A stretch of 64,000 nt of DNA from assembly GCA_002410065.1 (NCBI GenBank), contig DHQB01000026.1, positions 302,867 through 366,866 on the forward strand, in the 5' to 3' direction. Position 1 is the first letter of the stretch. Every line of letters begins with the position of its first letter. Shown here in pieces: positions 14,874 through 23,237 of the stretch. Source of the stretch: Bacteroidales bacterium UBA5349 (GTDB lineage Bacteria > Bacteroidota > Bacteroidia > Bacteroidales > Tenuifilaceae). A model generated the notes under the pieces. It saw only the letters and a program-made list of their open reading frames with translations, was not told the origin of the DNA and searched no databases. Made by a program: the position numbers and the translations under genes.

Positions 14874-15386
14874 TCATTTATATGGTTTCATATTAATCGG
14901 AATATCTACCCATATTTTACCTTCGATAATTTCTTTAAGATTAGTGTTTTCAATAATCTCTTTAACCGCTCCTATGTATTTTTTGAATTTTTCTAATGAA
15001 TAACTTTCTCCTGTTGTTTCATAAAATGAGGGCTCAGATAATTCAATACCATAAAACTCGCAAAAATCTCCTATGAAGAAATTCTTTCGAGAATGTGTAA
15101 AGTTTTTCGAGGTGTTTATTATTTCGAAAACAATATCGTTACACAAAGTAACATTAGCACTATACCCATGATAGTAACTTAGAAATATTTCTCTTTGACC
15201 AATTAAATTATCAATTGTTATTTCTATAACAAAATTTATAAGAGTGGATTCAATGTTCTTAGAGTGAATCGAATTCCAATCTCTGATGTTAACTCTGGGC
15301 GGGTTGTTACTTGAAAAGAAGGAAAATTTAGTCAAAAAATAATCTTTAATCAAATCAAGATATTGAGGGTATTCTCTCTTCTTCAT
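14874..15386 (-). CDS. Probable immunity protein for the 15386-17497 cassette
   Basis: 170 residues, no signal peptide, no known motif. Starts MKKREYPQYLDLIKDYFLTK and ends WVDIPINMKPYK. Its ATG overlaps the TAA of the cassette (TAATG), the tightest possible coupling, which is the usual arrangement for a toxin and its immunity gene. A cytoplasmic location implies the matching effector domain acts in the cytoplasm. The assignment rests on position, not on a recognised family. Confidence 0.6.
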   Translation of the reverse strand: MKKREYPQYLDLIKDYFLTKFSFFSSNNPPRVNIRDWNSIHSKNIESTLINFVIEITIDNLIGQREIFLSYYHGYSANVTLCNDIVFEIINTSKNFTHSRKNFFIGDFCEFYGIELSEPSFYETTGESYSLEKFKKYIGAVKEIIENTNLKEIIEGKIWVDIPINMKPYK

Positions 15387-17497
15387 TACCAATTTATTGT
15401 GCTAATTTCCATATTGTAAAATAAACTTTCACTCGTCACGCCTTGGGGGTAACCAATATCTATAATTGTAAAACCTTCCAATTGAATATACTCAACCCAT
15501 TGTTTATTGAGTTTGTACATAGGGATTTGTTCAATATACTCTGCCTTAATATGACCAGTAATTGGATCTTTCATATCCTTGTACAAAGGATTTTTTTTCA
15601 TATCATCCCAAGCTGAATTTACTGTCCATTCAACTCCATCAATATCAAAAGTTCGATTCAAATAACCATCATCCAATATTTCTACTTGCAACCCTTGATT
15701 ATTTTTTAAATGTGCAGCAATATTTTTAACATGGTCATCCATTTGTCTACCAATAACAGCAACTTTACCATTTGTCCCTAGCCTAACCTGTACAATGGTT
15801 TTTCCAGCAATATTATCACCAGCTTTAAACACACTCACTGCCCCACTAACCCGTCTAATATTCTGAATCCCCAAAGAACCCTCTGGTACAAAGTTATCAA
15901 TTTCATCTAAAACTTGGGGTGCGGTGCGCCTAAAAGTTGCAAGGGCTGCGCCAACGGTGGCCAGGTCAACGGCGGTGCTTATGGTGCCCCAGCTATCTAG
16001 AAAATCTTGCCCATACTCGGTGGCCAGTAGCTGCGTGCGCACTGCATCGGTTTCCAATACCACGTTGGTGGCGGCGTTGAGAGCCTCTACGCACCCCATT
16101 ACCTTTTGGAATGTGCTTACCCCGCTTATAAAAAGGCTTGTGCCCGAGAAGATACCTGCTACCTGCGCTGCTCCCACAAGGAAATCAACCAAATCCTGCT
16201 GTGCTTTTTGCTGTAAAACGGAATATAGATAAAGTGCAGGGAGATATATAATCTGGTCTTGCGAACTACTCTCTATTGCGGGAATAACCATACCCACAAC
16301 ATCACAAGGGTTGTAGCGTTGCACGTTGGTGTAATGACCTACTCGAGTGTCGAGCTGCCTTAGCGTAATGGTGTACGGAGGGCCATTAAGCCTGTTCGAT
16401 CCAAGGTAAACACCTGTTATAGTTCTATTTGCTACGTAGTAACTATTGGGTTGTACTTGGGGCTCGTCCGTGCTATATCGTTGGGTATAGGCTTCGAGGA
16501 AAAGGGCGATAAAGACATCCTGAGTGTAATCGTCTTGTACCCGATTAAAGAGGGCGTTAATAAATTGATGATTTTCCTCAAACGCTTTAAAAAGAACATC
16601 ACCTTGGGATTTGTCCACAAAGCACCTCATAAGGTCAATGGCTGCGTTGTCGCGGCTATCATCGCTAACGGTCTCGGAAGCAATGGCACTTAGAAGTTGA
16701 AGCCTGGTTTCAGCGCTGAAGGTACAAACAAGGCAAGTGGGAAGTCGGTATAGTTCGTCTAGGGCATCGGAGGGCTTGTTTGCCTGAAGTAGACTTTCCA
16801 GTCTTTGGGTCGCTTCTTGGTCTGCTTCGCTTGTTGTTGTTGTGCCATTAAGATACGAGCGCAGGGCTTCGGCGTTTTGGGTATCGGTTTTCACTACAAA
16901 GTTAGGGAAGTGGAAACGTGCGTCATTGCCGTCTGCATCGTAGGATATGACGGTTGGCACAAAATCTAAAATATCATTGCTGATGCTAACCGTGACAGGT
17001 ATCTCGTTAGTTCCAAGGGGAAAGTTAGCACTGAGGTGGCCACTTGAAATACCTGTAGGCTTTGGGAAACTAAACGGGCGCTTTTCGACAAAGGAACACC
17101 TTATATTTCCAAGGATTCGGGATATATCAGAAAGGTGGGTGGTGAACCAAGGGCTCGCCCCCTCCTCCACATCCTCAAACACAAACCATCCGCCTTGGGG
17201 GTTATGGATTAAATCCCATTGGTACTTAAGTAGTTCGGCGCCAGTTGAATAATCCATTAGGTTTTGGGTGGTGCCCTCTTTAAGTATAATGGGGTTATGC
17301 GGGCTAAAGGTGTGGCGGAGGTTAAACTTGCCGTGGCCCAGCTCGTGCGCCGCATCGTGGGTGGTGGCCTGCGGGGTTAGGAAACCGTAGCTGCTCTTGA
17401 GGGGCATGTAGCCGAGTGTGGTGGGGTTGTGATATTTGTAGCTGGGCTCATGGAGTAAATATAGGAAATTTATTTGCTTGGTTACCACACGATGCAA
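15386..17497 (-). CDS. Large polymorphic-toxin-like protein: metzincin-like module plus C-terminal effector domain
   Basis: Up to 703 codons; the only upstream start is a TTG inside repeat DNA, and the RAYT-type ATGAGC at 17451 is out of frame by one base, so the native start is unclear. Residues about 18-100: SYKYHNPTTLGYMPLKSSYG, HELGHGKFNLRH and NLMDYSTGAELLKYQWDL. About 100-420: unique region. About 420-520: a hydrophobic, Gly/Ala-rich segment (VGAAQVAGIFSGTSLFISGV), as often seen before toxin domains. The last 140 residues (VAVIGRQMDDHVKNIAAHLK, VEWTVNSAWDDMKK, PMYKLNKQWVEYIQLEGF) form a compact domain found at the ends of secreted toxins. Its activity is unknown to me. The immunity candidate follows. 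Confidence 0.65.
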   Translation of the reverse strand: MHRVVTKQINFLYLLHEPSYKYHNPTTLGYMPLKSSYGFLTPQATTHDAAHELGHGKFNLRHTFSPHNPIILKEGTTQNLMDYSTGAELLKYQWDLIHNPQGGWFVFEDVEEGASPWFTTHLSDISRILGNIRCSFVEKRPFSFPKPTGISSGHLSANFPLGTNEIPVTVSISNDILDFVPTVISYDADGNDARFHFPNFVVKTDTQNAEALRSYLNGTTTTSEADQEATQRLESLLQANKPSDALDELYRLPTCLVCTFSAETRLQLLSAIASETVSDDSRDNAAIDLMRCFVDKSQGDVLFKAFEENHQFINALFNRVQDDYTQDVFIALFLEAYTQRYSTDEPQVQPNSYYVANRTITGVYLGSNRLNGPPYTITLRQLDTRVGHYTNVQRYNPCDVVGMVIPAIESSSQDQIIYLPALYLYSVLQQKAQQDLVDFLVGAAQVAGIFSGTSLFISGVSTFQKVMGCVEALNAATNVVLETDAVRTQLLATEYGQDFLDSWGTISTAVDLATVGAALATFRRTAPQVLDEIDNFVPEGSLGIQNIRRVSGAVSVFKAGDNIAGKTIVQVRLGTNGKVAVIGRQMDDHVKNIAAHLKNNQGLQVEILDDGYLNRTFDIDGVEWTVNSAWDDMKKNPLYKDMKDPITGHIKAEYIEQIPMYKLNKQWVEYIQLEGFTIIDIGYPQGVTSESLFYNMEISTINW

Positions 17498-17660
17498 GGG
17501 TGCGGTAACGGAGTAAATAATTTTTGGTTAACCCAATTTTTTTCGTTTTGTAAACGCACGAATAATTGTTTTGGCAAATGGCTTTGCAAATGTAAATTAA
17601 CCACACGGATTAGCTACGTTGAACTCGCAAAGAGCGCTCGGTTGCAAATCCGCGCCAGCG
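17445..17660 (+). repeat. Repeat family C copy 4 with REP hairpin and family A end
   Basis: Nearly identical to 9170-9356: GGCTCATGGAGTAAATATAG, GTTACCACAC / GTGCGGTAAC hairpin (17481-17509), family C blocks, then CCACACGGATTAGCTACG and GTTGCAAATCCGCGCCAGCG. Here the RAYT-type start is followed by the pre-toxin cassette instead of a transposase. Confidence 0.8.
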
Positions 17661-17845
17661 GCTGAACAGACCGACAACGGTGAACCACTGCCTAATGTTG
17701 GCATTAACAGGGTTAACTGCAAATCGGTCAACACAAACTTGCCTATATACCCATGAATAACCCCAAATTATTTTTAACTTGCCCCGAATATGCTCGGCAC
17801 AGTATTTGAAAAGCAAATTGCATTAACGATAAATAATCTCACCCT
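17661..17845. other. Right margin of the accessory island, no gene seen
   Basis: Begins with a weak family B-like stretch (GAACAGACCGACAACGGTG, CCTAATGTTGGC). The rest is AT-rich and contains nothing I can support apart from being the leader of the lipoprotein gene at 17846. Confidence 0.4.
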
Positions 17846-19225
17846 ATGAAAAAACTTTTACCCATTTTACTCCTTGTAATAGCAATTATCTTTACTGGAT
17901 GCGCCTCTAAGCGCATGGTTAAGCGCGGACTAAAGTTCGAACAGGCAGGTATGTATGAAATGGCTGCTGACTTTTTTTACAAATCGATGGTTGCAAACCC
18001 TAAGAATGTTGATGCTGCCATAGGCTTAAAAAGAAACGGACAGCGCATGCTAGACGATAAAACGCTTCAGGTTCATAAATCGTACTTTGATGGTAATGAC
18101 AAGCAAACGGTATACTCCTATCTTGATGCTCAAGCCTATTTTGATAAGGTTAAAGCATTGGGTATTAACCTAAACCTATCGGAAACAACTCTGGGCTATT
18201 TCAATGAGGCTAAACCACGCTATTTGCAATCGGTTTATAACGAAGCGCGCATACTCCTCGATGAGGAGAAGTTTAGGGAATCAGAAGAAAAATTTGTTGA
18301 GATTAAACGTATCGACCCAACTTATCAAGGTATTGATGAACACATGAAGGTTGCAGTTGCTGAACCAATTTATCGCGAGGCCCTTTCGTATATGGAGAGT
18401 GGGTTTAACCGTAAAGCATACCATAACTTTAGCAATATTATTTCAACCCAGGGTACTTACAAAGATACGAAGGAGCTGCGCGATGAAGCTTTATCCAAAG
18501 CGCTAATCACCATCTCAATAGGAGAGATAAAAGATTATGCCCAAAATGGTAAAGCCAGTTTGCTTGTTGAGAGTTCTGTTGTAAGCGCCATAAACAATCT
18601 GACCAACCCATTTGTAAAAATTGTTGATACAAAGAACACTGATAAGTTTGTTGCTCAGCAGGCTAGTGGAGTTTCAATGGGGTCTGATGTAAAGGTGGGG
18701 CAAATGCTTACCGCTAAGGCAGTACTTAGCGGCAGTGTAATAAAATTTAATCTGGTAACCGGAAGAGTTCAAAAATCGGAGCAGAAAGGTTATATAAAAG
18801 ATATGATAACCGTTAAGGATAAAACCACAGGTGAGGAGAAAAAGGAAGCTCGCTATACCAAGGTAACATACGATGTAATTAGTGCAAGGAACGAGGCTAG
18901 TCTTTCGTTTCAGTATCAACTTACATCGATTGAAACAGGCACTGTGCTGGTTTCCGATGCCATTAACCATTCTGCAAATGATGGGATTAGCTATGCTAAC
19001 TTTAGCGGTGATCACAAAAAACTTGTGCCCGGAAATTGGGAAAGTGCGACAAAAGCTTCGCCCAAGGATAGAATTGATGATAACCAATCGTCAATAAACA
19101 ACCTTAGAAATCAGCTCAACGCCAAAAAAACCATCAAATCTACTGCTCTACTTCAAGCTGAATTGCTTGAAGAGATTGGGCAAAAAGTAGCTAGAAAAAT
19201 TGATGCGTATAATCCAGAGTATTAA
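17846..19225 (+). CDS. TPR-containing outer-membrane lipoprotein, possibly CsgG-like
   Basis: 459 residues, lipobox IFTGCASK (Cys 19). Residues 25-210 contain TPR-like repeats (FEQAGMYEMAADFFYKSMVA, NPKNVDAAIGL, LLDEEKFRESEEKF). The second half is beta-rich with TISIGEIKDYAQNG, VVSAINNLTNPFVKIVDT and AVLSGSVIKFNLVTG, a pattern reminiscent of CsgG/LpoB-type lipoproteins, though no diagnostic motif is certain. It is followed 21 bases later by an LPP20-type lipoprotein; the two probably form a complex at the cell surface. Confidence 0.6.
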   Translation: MKKLLPILLLVIAIIFTGCASKRMVKRGLKFEQAGMYEMAADFFYKSMVANPKNVDAAIGLKRNGQRMLDDKTLQVHKSYFDGNDKQTVYSYLDAQAYFDKVKALGINLNLSETTLGYFNEAKPRYLQSVYNEARILLDEEKFRESEEKFVEIKRIDPTYQGIDEHMKVAVAEPIYREALSYMESGFNRKAYHNFSNIISTQGTYKDTKELRDEALSKALITISIGEIKDYAQNGKASLLVESSVVSAINNLTNPFVKIVDTKNTDKFVAQQASGVSMGSDVKVGQMLTAKAVLSGSVIKFNLVTGRVQKSEQKGYIKDMITVKDKTTGEEKKEARYTKVTYDVISARNEASLSFQYQLTSIETGTVLVSDAINHSANDGISYANFSGDHKKLVPGNWESATKASPKDRIDDNQSSINNLRNQLNAKKTIKSTALLQAELLEEIGQKVARKIDAYNPEY

Positions 19226-19246
19226 AACGCTTAAAACTGCATATCA

Positions 19247-20617
19247 ATGAAAACAAAAGCATTGGCAATAGTTACCATTAGCCTTTTGCTAAGCGCTTGT
19301 GGGGGTACAAAAAAGGTACAAGGTCCGCCTCAACCCGAATGGGTCACCAATCGTCCAAAATCACAACTTTACTACTACGGTGTTGGGGCAGCCCGCAAAA
19401 CATTGGACGTAAGTCAGTTTCAGCAAGCCGCCAGACAAAATGCGCTGGCCGACATGTCCAGTGAAATATCGGTTAGCATCTCATCCAACTCGGTAATTCA
19501 TGCTTTCGAATCAAACCTCAACTTTAACGAAGACTTCACTTCAACCATTAGAGCGCAAACTCAACAAGATTTAGAAGGTTACGAGCAGGTAGATTCATGG
19601 GAAGATCTGAATAACTATTGGGTTTACTATCGTCTATCGAAGCTGCAATACCAGCAGCTAAAGGAGAAACGGAAAAATGACGCTGTAACCCGCTCTCTCG
19701 ACTTTTTTTTAAGTGGCATTAATGCCCGCGAAGGCGGTGATGTTAGACTTGGTCTTGTGCAGATGGTAAAGGCACTTGAGCCTATTAAACCCTACTTTAG
19801 CGAACCACTGCCCGTTGATATTAACGGCTCTGAAGTTTTCCTTGGTAACGAAATTTTTAAGGAGATAAGCAATACGTTGGCACAAATTACCATTGTTCCT
19901 GCAAAGGTCTATATCAGCGTAAAAGCAGGTCAAGCAATCCCCTCGTCAATGCTGGCTTTTGATGCATTCTTCAGAAGTTCGATCCCTATTGTTAGCTTGC
20001 CGCTAGAGGTTGAGTACTCGGAAAAACCTATGCGCAACAACAAGCAACGAACAAATAGCAATGGCAATGCATCATTTGATATTGATGTGGTGCGTTCAAA
20101 AAAATCACTGGAGAGTTTTACTGCTAAAATCGACATAAACGATATCCTTAGCGAGGCAGGAACAGATCCATTGACCCGTAGGCTTATAAACCGATTTAAT
20201 CTTCCAAATGGCACCATTCGTATAAACATTGAAAAGCCCATTATTTATATCACCTCAAGCGAAACAAACCTTGGCGAAGTTATAAAGCCCGGTTACATAG
20301 AACAAAGCATTAAGAAAAAGGCTGTTGAGATGGGATATCTGGTTAAAGATGTGCTTGAAGAAGCCGACTATATTATCGAGATAATTGCTGCAACAAGCAG
20401 TAAAGGGCAAGCTGGCCAGTTCAAGGTTGCCTGCCTAGAAGGAACGCTAAGCTTAGAAACAAGGAATGGAAATCAACTTTACCATAAACCCCTTAGTGGT
20501 TTTGAAGGACGTCACTTTGAACTGAAACAGGCTGGCGAAGAGGCCTTTAAAGATGCTAAGCGGAAGGTTGAAATCTCCTATTTTAGGGAAATGCACGAAG
20601 CAATGAACCGATTATAG
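19247..20617 (+). CDS. LPP20-family lipoprotein
   Basis: 456 residues, lipobox LLLSACGG (Cys 18). Residues 30-150 match the LPP20 domain: PEWVTNRPKSQLYYYGVGAA, then QQAARQNALADMSSEISVSI and the YWVYYRLSKLQYQQL segment. The C-terminal half (IYITSSETNLGEVIKPGYIE and a Ser/Gly-rich sheet) is unassigned. Function is unknown; pairs with the TPR lipoprotein upstream in one operon. Confidence 0.75.
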   Translation: MKTKALAIVTISLLLSACGGTKKVQGPPQPEWVTNRPKSQLYYYGVGAARKTLDVSQFQQAARQNALADMSSEISVSISSNSVIHAFESNLNFNEDFTSTIRAQTQQDLEGYEQVDSWEDLNNYWVYYRLSKLQYQQLKEKRKNDAVTRSLDFFLSGINAREGGDVRLGLVQMVKALEPIKPYFSEPLPVDINGSEVFLGNEIFKEISNTLAQITIVPAKVYISVKAGQAIPSSMLAFDAFFRSSIPIVSLPLEVEYSEKPMRNNKQRTNSNGNASFDIDVVRSKKSLESFTAKIDINDILSEAGTDPLTRRLINRFNLPNGTIRINIEKPIIYITSSETNLGEVIKPGYIEQSIKKKAVEMGYLVKDVLEEADYIIEIIAATSSKGQAGQFKVACLEGTLSLETRNGNQLYHKPLSGFEGRHFELKQAGEEAFKDAKRKVEISYFREMHEAMNRL

Positions 20618-20760
20618 CCAATGAGTGCGGGCATAAAAGTAGAATATGGAATAGCCCTCTTTGTTCCCCTTTTATTTTTGTATCCACCCTTTACCCTTGT
20701 GTTTAAGAGCATGTATTGATTTTCAGCAGGTTGTTTGATGCACATTTTACAACTTTATAC

Positions 20761-20768
20761 TAATTTTG
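20761..20768 (+). promoter_or_regulatory. -7 element of the DUF1573 gene
   Basis: TAATTTTG fits TAnnTTTG, 45 bases upstream of the ATG. A TTTG at 20734-20737 lies 23 bases upstream, slightly too far for the usual spacing. Confidence 0.4.
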
Positions 20769-20812
20769 AGGCGGTTTTATAAACAATATTTTAACCGCTA
20801 AACCACAATACA

Positions 20813-21235
20813 ATGAAATTACACATAATATCTGCGCTTGCTTTGTTTACCTTTTCATTGGGACTCTCTGCTCAGGAAACGAACACCACTGATAAGCCAA
20901 AAGAAGAAACTATTGTATTTGATACCACGGTATTTGAATACGGTGAAATTGATTTTGCCAGCGATGGAAACTGCGTATTTACATTTACAAACACTGGCAA
21001 TGAACCCATTTTAATTAGCAGCGTAAGTGCATCGTGCGGTTGTACTGTTCCTAGTTGGACAAGAGATCCCATTAAGCCCAAAGAAAAGGGCGAAATTAAA
21101 GTGAAGTATAACACTTACATTCCGGGGGCATTTAGCAAGAGTATCACTGTTTACACCAACGCTAATCCATCGCACATTGTGCTTAGAATTAATGGGCAGG
21201 TTAAGAAGAACGAACAGCAACAAACGATTAGATAA
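20813..21235 (+). CDS. DUF1573 secreted protein
   Basis: 140 residues with a signal peptide (LFTFSLGLSAQ, cleavage near residue 20). The DUF1573 domain is complete: FDTTVFEYGEIDFASDGNCV, FTFTNTGNEPILISSVSASC, GCTVPSWTRDPIKPKEKGEI, KVKYNTYIPGAFSKSITVYT. The Cys-Gly-Cys in SCGCTVP is conserved. The fold is Ig-like (ASPM/SPD-2/hydin type); the role is not established. Confidence 0.88.
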   Translation: MKLHIISALALFTFSLGLSAQETNTTDKPKEETIVFDTTVFEYGEIDFASDGNCVFTFTNTGNEPILISSVSASCGCTVPSWTRDPIKPKEKGEIKVKYNTYIPGAFSKSITVYTNANPSHIVLRINGQVKKNEQQQTIR

Positions 21236-21284
21236 AACATTTTAAAGCAAAATTATTATGCCACAGATTTCAGAGGAAAGCAAG

Positions 21285-21330
21285 GGCCACCTCTCAAATA
21301 AAGAGGTTGGTTTCCTAAACCAAGGTGGTC
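21285..21330. other. Three-way-junction-like intergenic structure upstream of pntAA
   Basis: GGCCACCT (21285-21292) pairs with AGGTGGTC (21323-21330). Inside are two hairpins, CTC/GAG around 21293-21305 and a perfect TTGGTTT-CCT-AAACCAA (21307-21323, sharing its last base with the outer stem). It lies in the 367-base gap between the DUF1573 gene and pntAA, which otherwise holds no gene. It could be a small RNA, a leader element or a decayed repeat. Confidence 0.35.
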
Positions 21331-21563
21331 AAACGAAATTTGTAACCTGAACTTCGGAAGGTCCGATATCACTATCAGTAAAATCAAAATTTGAAGTTGC
21401 TTTACCCTGTTATTTCACTCTTTACGATAAACCTGCCAGAATAAAAACCTTTTTAACAGCTGAGATATTTGAATGAGACTATCCAATGAAAACCAATCAT
21501 TTATCTTGAAATCATAATCGAATATTGGTGAGTTTTATCATTTTTTATTACTCTTAATTTGGT

Positions 21564-21571
21564 TACTTTTG
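21564..21571 (+). promoter_or_regulatory. -7 element of the pnt operon promoter
   Basis: TACTTTTG matches TAnnTTTG, 32 bases before the pntAA ATG. The -33 region is a T-run (TTTTTTATT) without a clear TTTG. Confidence 0.5.
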
Positions 21572-21602
21572 AACCTTTTAAAAAACATAAAAACTTTACA
21601 AA

Positions 21603-22766
21603 ATGATTATAGGAATACCTAAGGAAATAATGCACGGAGAGAAACGTGTATCAGCCATCCCCGAAACCGTTAAAAAAATGGTTGATAGCGGAGCAAAAGT
21701 TCTGTTTGAAGAAGGAGCAGGCGTTGGTTCGCACTATGCTGACCAAGAGTACAAAGATGCTGGAGCAGAAATTGTGTCGAACGTTGAAGACATCTATACT
21801 CAATCGGATGTTATACTAAAAGTAAAAGAGCCCCAGTTTAATGCTGAAAAAAACAAGCATGAAATTGACATGATGCACAAGGATCAGTACTTAATTACTT
21901 TTATTCACCCAGCATCACCACCAAATCATCAAATGGTAAAGCATTTGGCTGAAAGAGAAGTAATTGGACTTACATTAGACGGTATACCTCGTATCAGCAG
22001 GGCACAATCTATGGATGCATTATCGTCAATGAGTACTTGCGCTGGATATAAAGGAATGATAATGGCTGTTAACGATATCAGCAAATTTATGCCTTTTGTA
22101 ACTAGTGCTGTAGGAAGAATGAGACCAGCAAACGTTTTAGTAATTGGAACTGGTGTTGCCGGACTTCGCGCAATTGCTACTGCCAAAGGGTTGGGTGCAG
22201 CAGTTTTTTCTGCAGATATTCGCCCTGAGGCCAACAAAAATGCCGAATCATTAGGTGCAACTATTGTTGAAACTGGAGTACCAGAAGAAATTGCAGTAAG
22301 CGCCGACGGAAAACACGCCAATAAACTACCTGAAAAATGGTTAGAAATTGAGCGTCAAAACCTTAAAGAGACCATTTTAAAATCTGATATCGTATTCTGT
22401 TCTGCCCTAATTTTAGGAAAAGTTGCTCCAATTTTGGTTACAGAAGAGATGGTAAAAGAAATGCAGTCTGGCAGTTGTATAGTAGATATTTCAATTGACC
22501 AAGGAGGAAACTGCGACATTACTACCCCAGGTGAAGTAGAGGTAAAACACGGTGTTACCATACAAGGAATAAAGAATATCCCAGGTATGCTATCGACCAG
22601 TTCAACCATTATGTTCTCGAAGAACATCTATAACCTATTGGAGTTTTTAACTAAAGACGGAAAGATAAGTTTGGATGAATCTGACGAGATTGTTTCTTCA
22701 ATTTTGGTTACCAAAGATGGTAAAATTGTTCACAAAGGAACATTAGAAGCCATGGGCTTAAATTAA
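21603..22766 (+). CDS. pntAA: NAD(P) transhydrogenase subunit alpha part 1 (soluble, NAD-binding)
   Basis: 387 residues, the soluble domain I of proton-translocating transhydrogenase. MIIGIPKEIMHGEKRVSAIP opens the alanine-dehydrogenase-like N-domain; VLVIGTGVAGLRAIATAKGL is the NAD-binding Rossmann motif and RPEANKNAESLGA follows. The mobile-loop region (ATIVETGVPEEIAVSADGKH) is present. Having no membrane segments, it fits the split three-gene type (as in Rhodospirillum) rather than the fused PntA of E. coli. The enzyme uses the proton gradient to make NADPH from NADH. Confidence 0.93.
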   Translation: MIIGIPKEIMHGEKRVSAIPETVKKMVDSGAKVLFEEGAGVGSHYADQEYKDAGAEIVSNVEDIYTQSDVILKVKEPQFNAEKNKHEIDMMHKDQYLITFIHPASPPNHQMVKHLAEREVIGLTLDGIPRISRAQSMDALSSMSTCAGYKGMIMAVNDISKFMPFVTSAVGRMRPANVLVIGTGVAGLRAIATAKGLGAAVFSADIRPEANKNAESLGATIVETGVPEEIAVSADGKHANKLPEKWLEIERQNLKETILKSDIVFCSALILGKVAPILVTEEMVKEMQSGSCIVDISIDQGGNCDITTPGEVEVKHGVTIQGIKNIPGMLSTSSTIMFSKNIYNLLEFLTKDGKISLDESDEIVSSILVTKDGKIVHKGTLEAMGLN

Positions 22767-22809
22767 ATAGAAATTTTTAGTAAACTTTTTTAACCGATAA
22801 AGTAGTGAT

Positions 22810-23127
22810 ATGGAGTTAATACAGTATGTTTTAATAGGTGTTTTCCTGATTGCAACCATTGTTGGCTACCTATTAATCAACAATGTACCAAGCCGTTTAC
22901 ACACGCCCCTAATGTCAGGAATGAACGCCTTGTCGGGGATTACAATTCTTGGGGCATTAATTGCCACAGGAACTGCCCTCCAAAGCGACGATCCAGTTAT
23001 AGGATACATTTTTGGAAGCGTGGCAATTATTTTGGCCATGATTAATGTGGCAGGTGGTTTCTCTGTAACTAACCGAATGTTAAGAATGTTTGGGAAGAAG
23101 AAAGAGGATGAAACAACCGTCGCATAA
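22810..23127 (+). CDS. pntAB: NAD(P) transhydrogenase subunit alpha part 2 (membrane)
   Basis: 105 residues with three hydrophobic segments (YVLIGVFLIATIVGYLLI; SGITILGALIATGTAL; IGYIFGSVAIILAMINVAGG) and the family motif HTPLMSGMNALSGI. This is the first part of the membrane domain II. It lies 43 bases after pntAA and 110 before pntB. Confidence 0.93.
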   Translation: MELIQYVLIGVFLIATIVGYLLINNVPSRLHTPLMSGMNALSGITILGALIATGTALQSDDPVIGYIFGSVAIILAMINVAGGFSVTNRMLRMFGKKKEDETTVA

Positions 23128-23237
23128 TTTTTTTAAAAAGGAGAATTAATAGAATAAAACCTATCTGTCACCTATCTATTGATAGCCAATGCAGTTAGGT
23201 TTTATAAGTTACCTTAATCAATAAACAATTTGTACAA

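Noticed and set aside
5524..17660. CRISPR array
   Set aside because: Repeats are palindromic and irregularly spaced, with no constant-length spacers and no cas genes.
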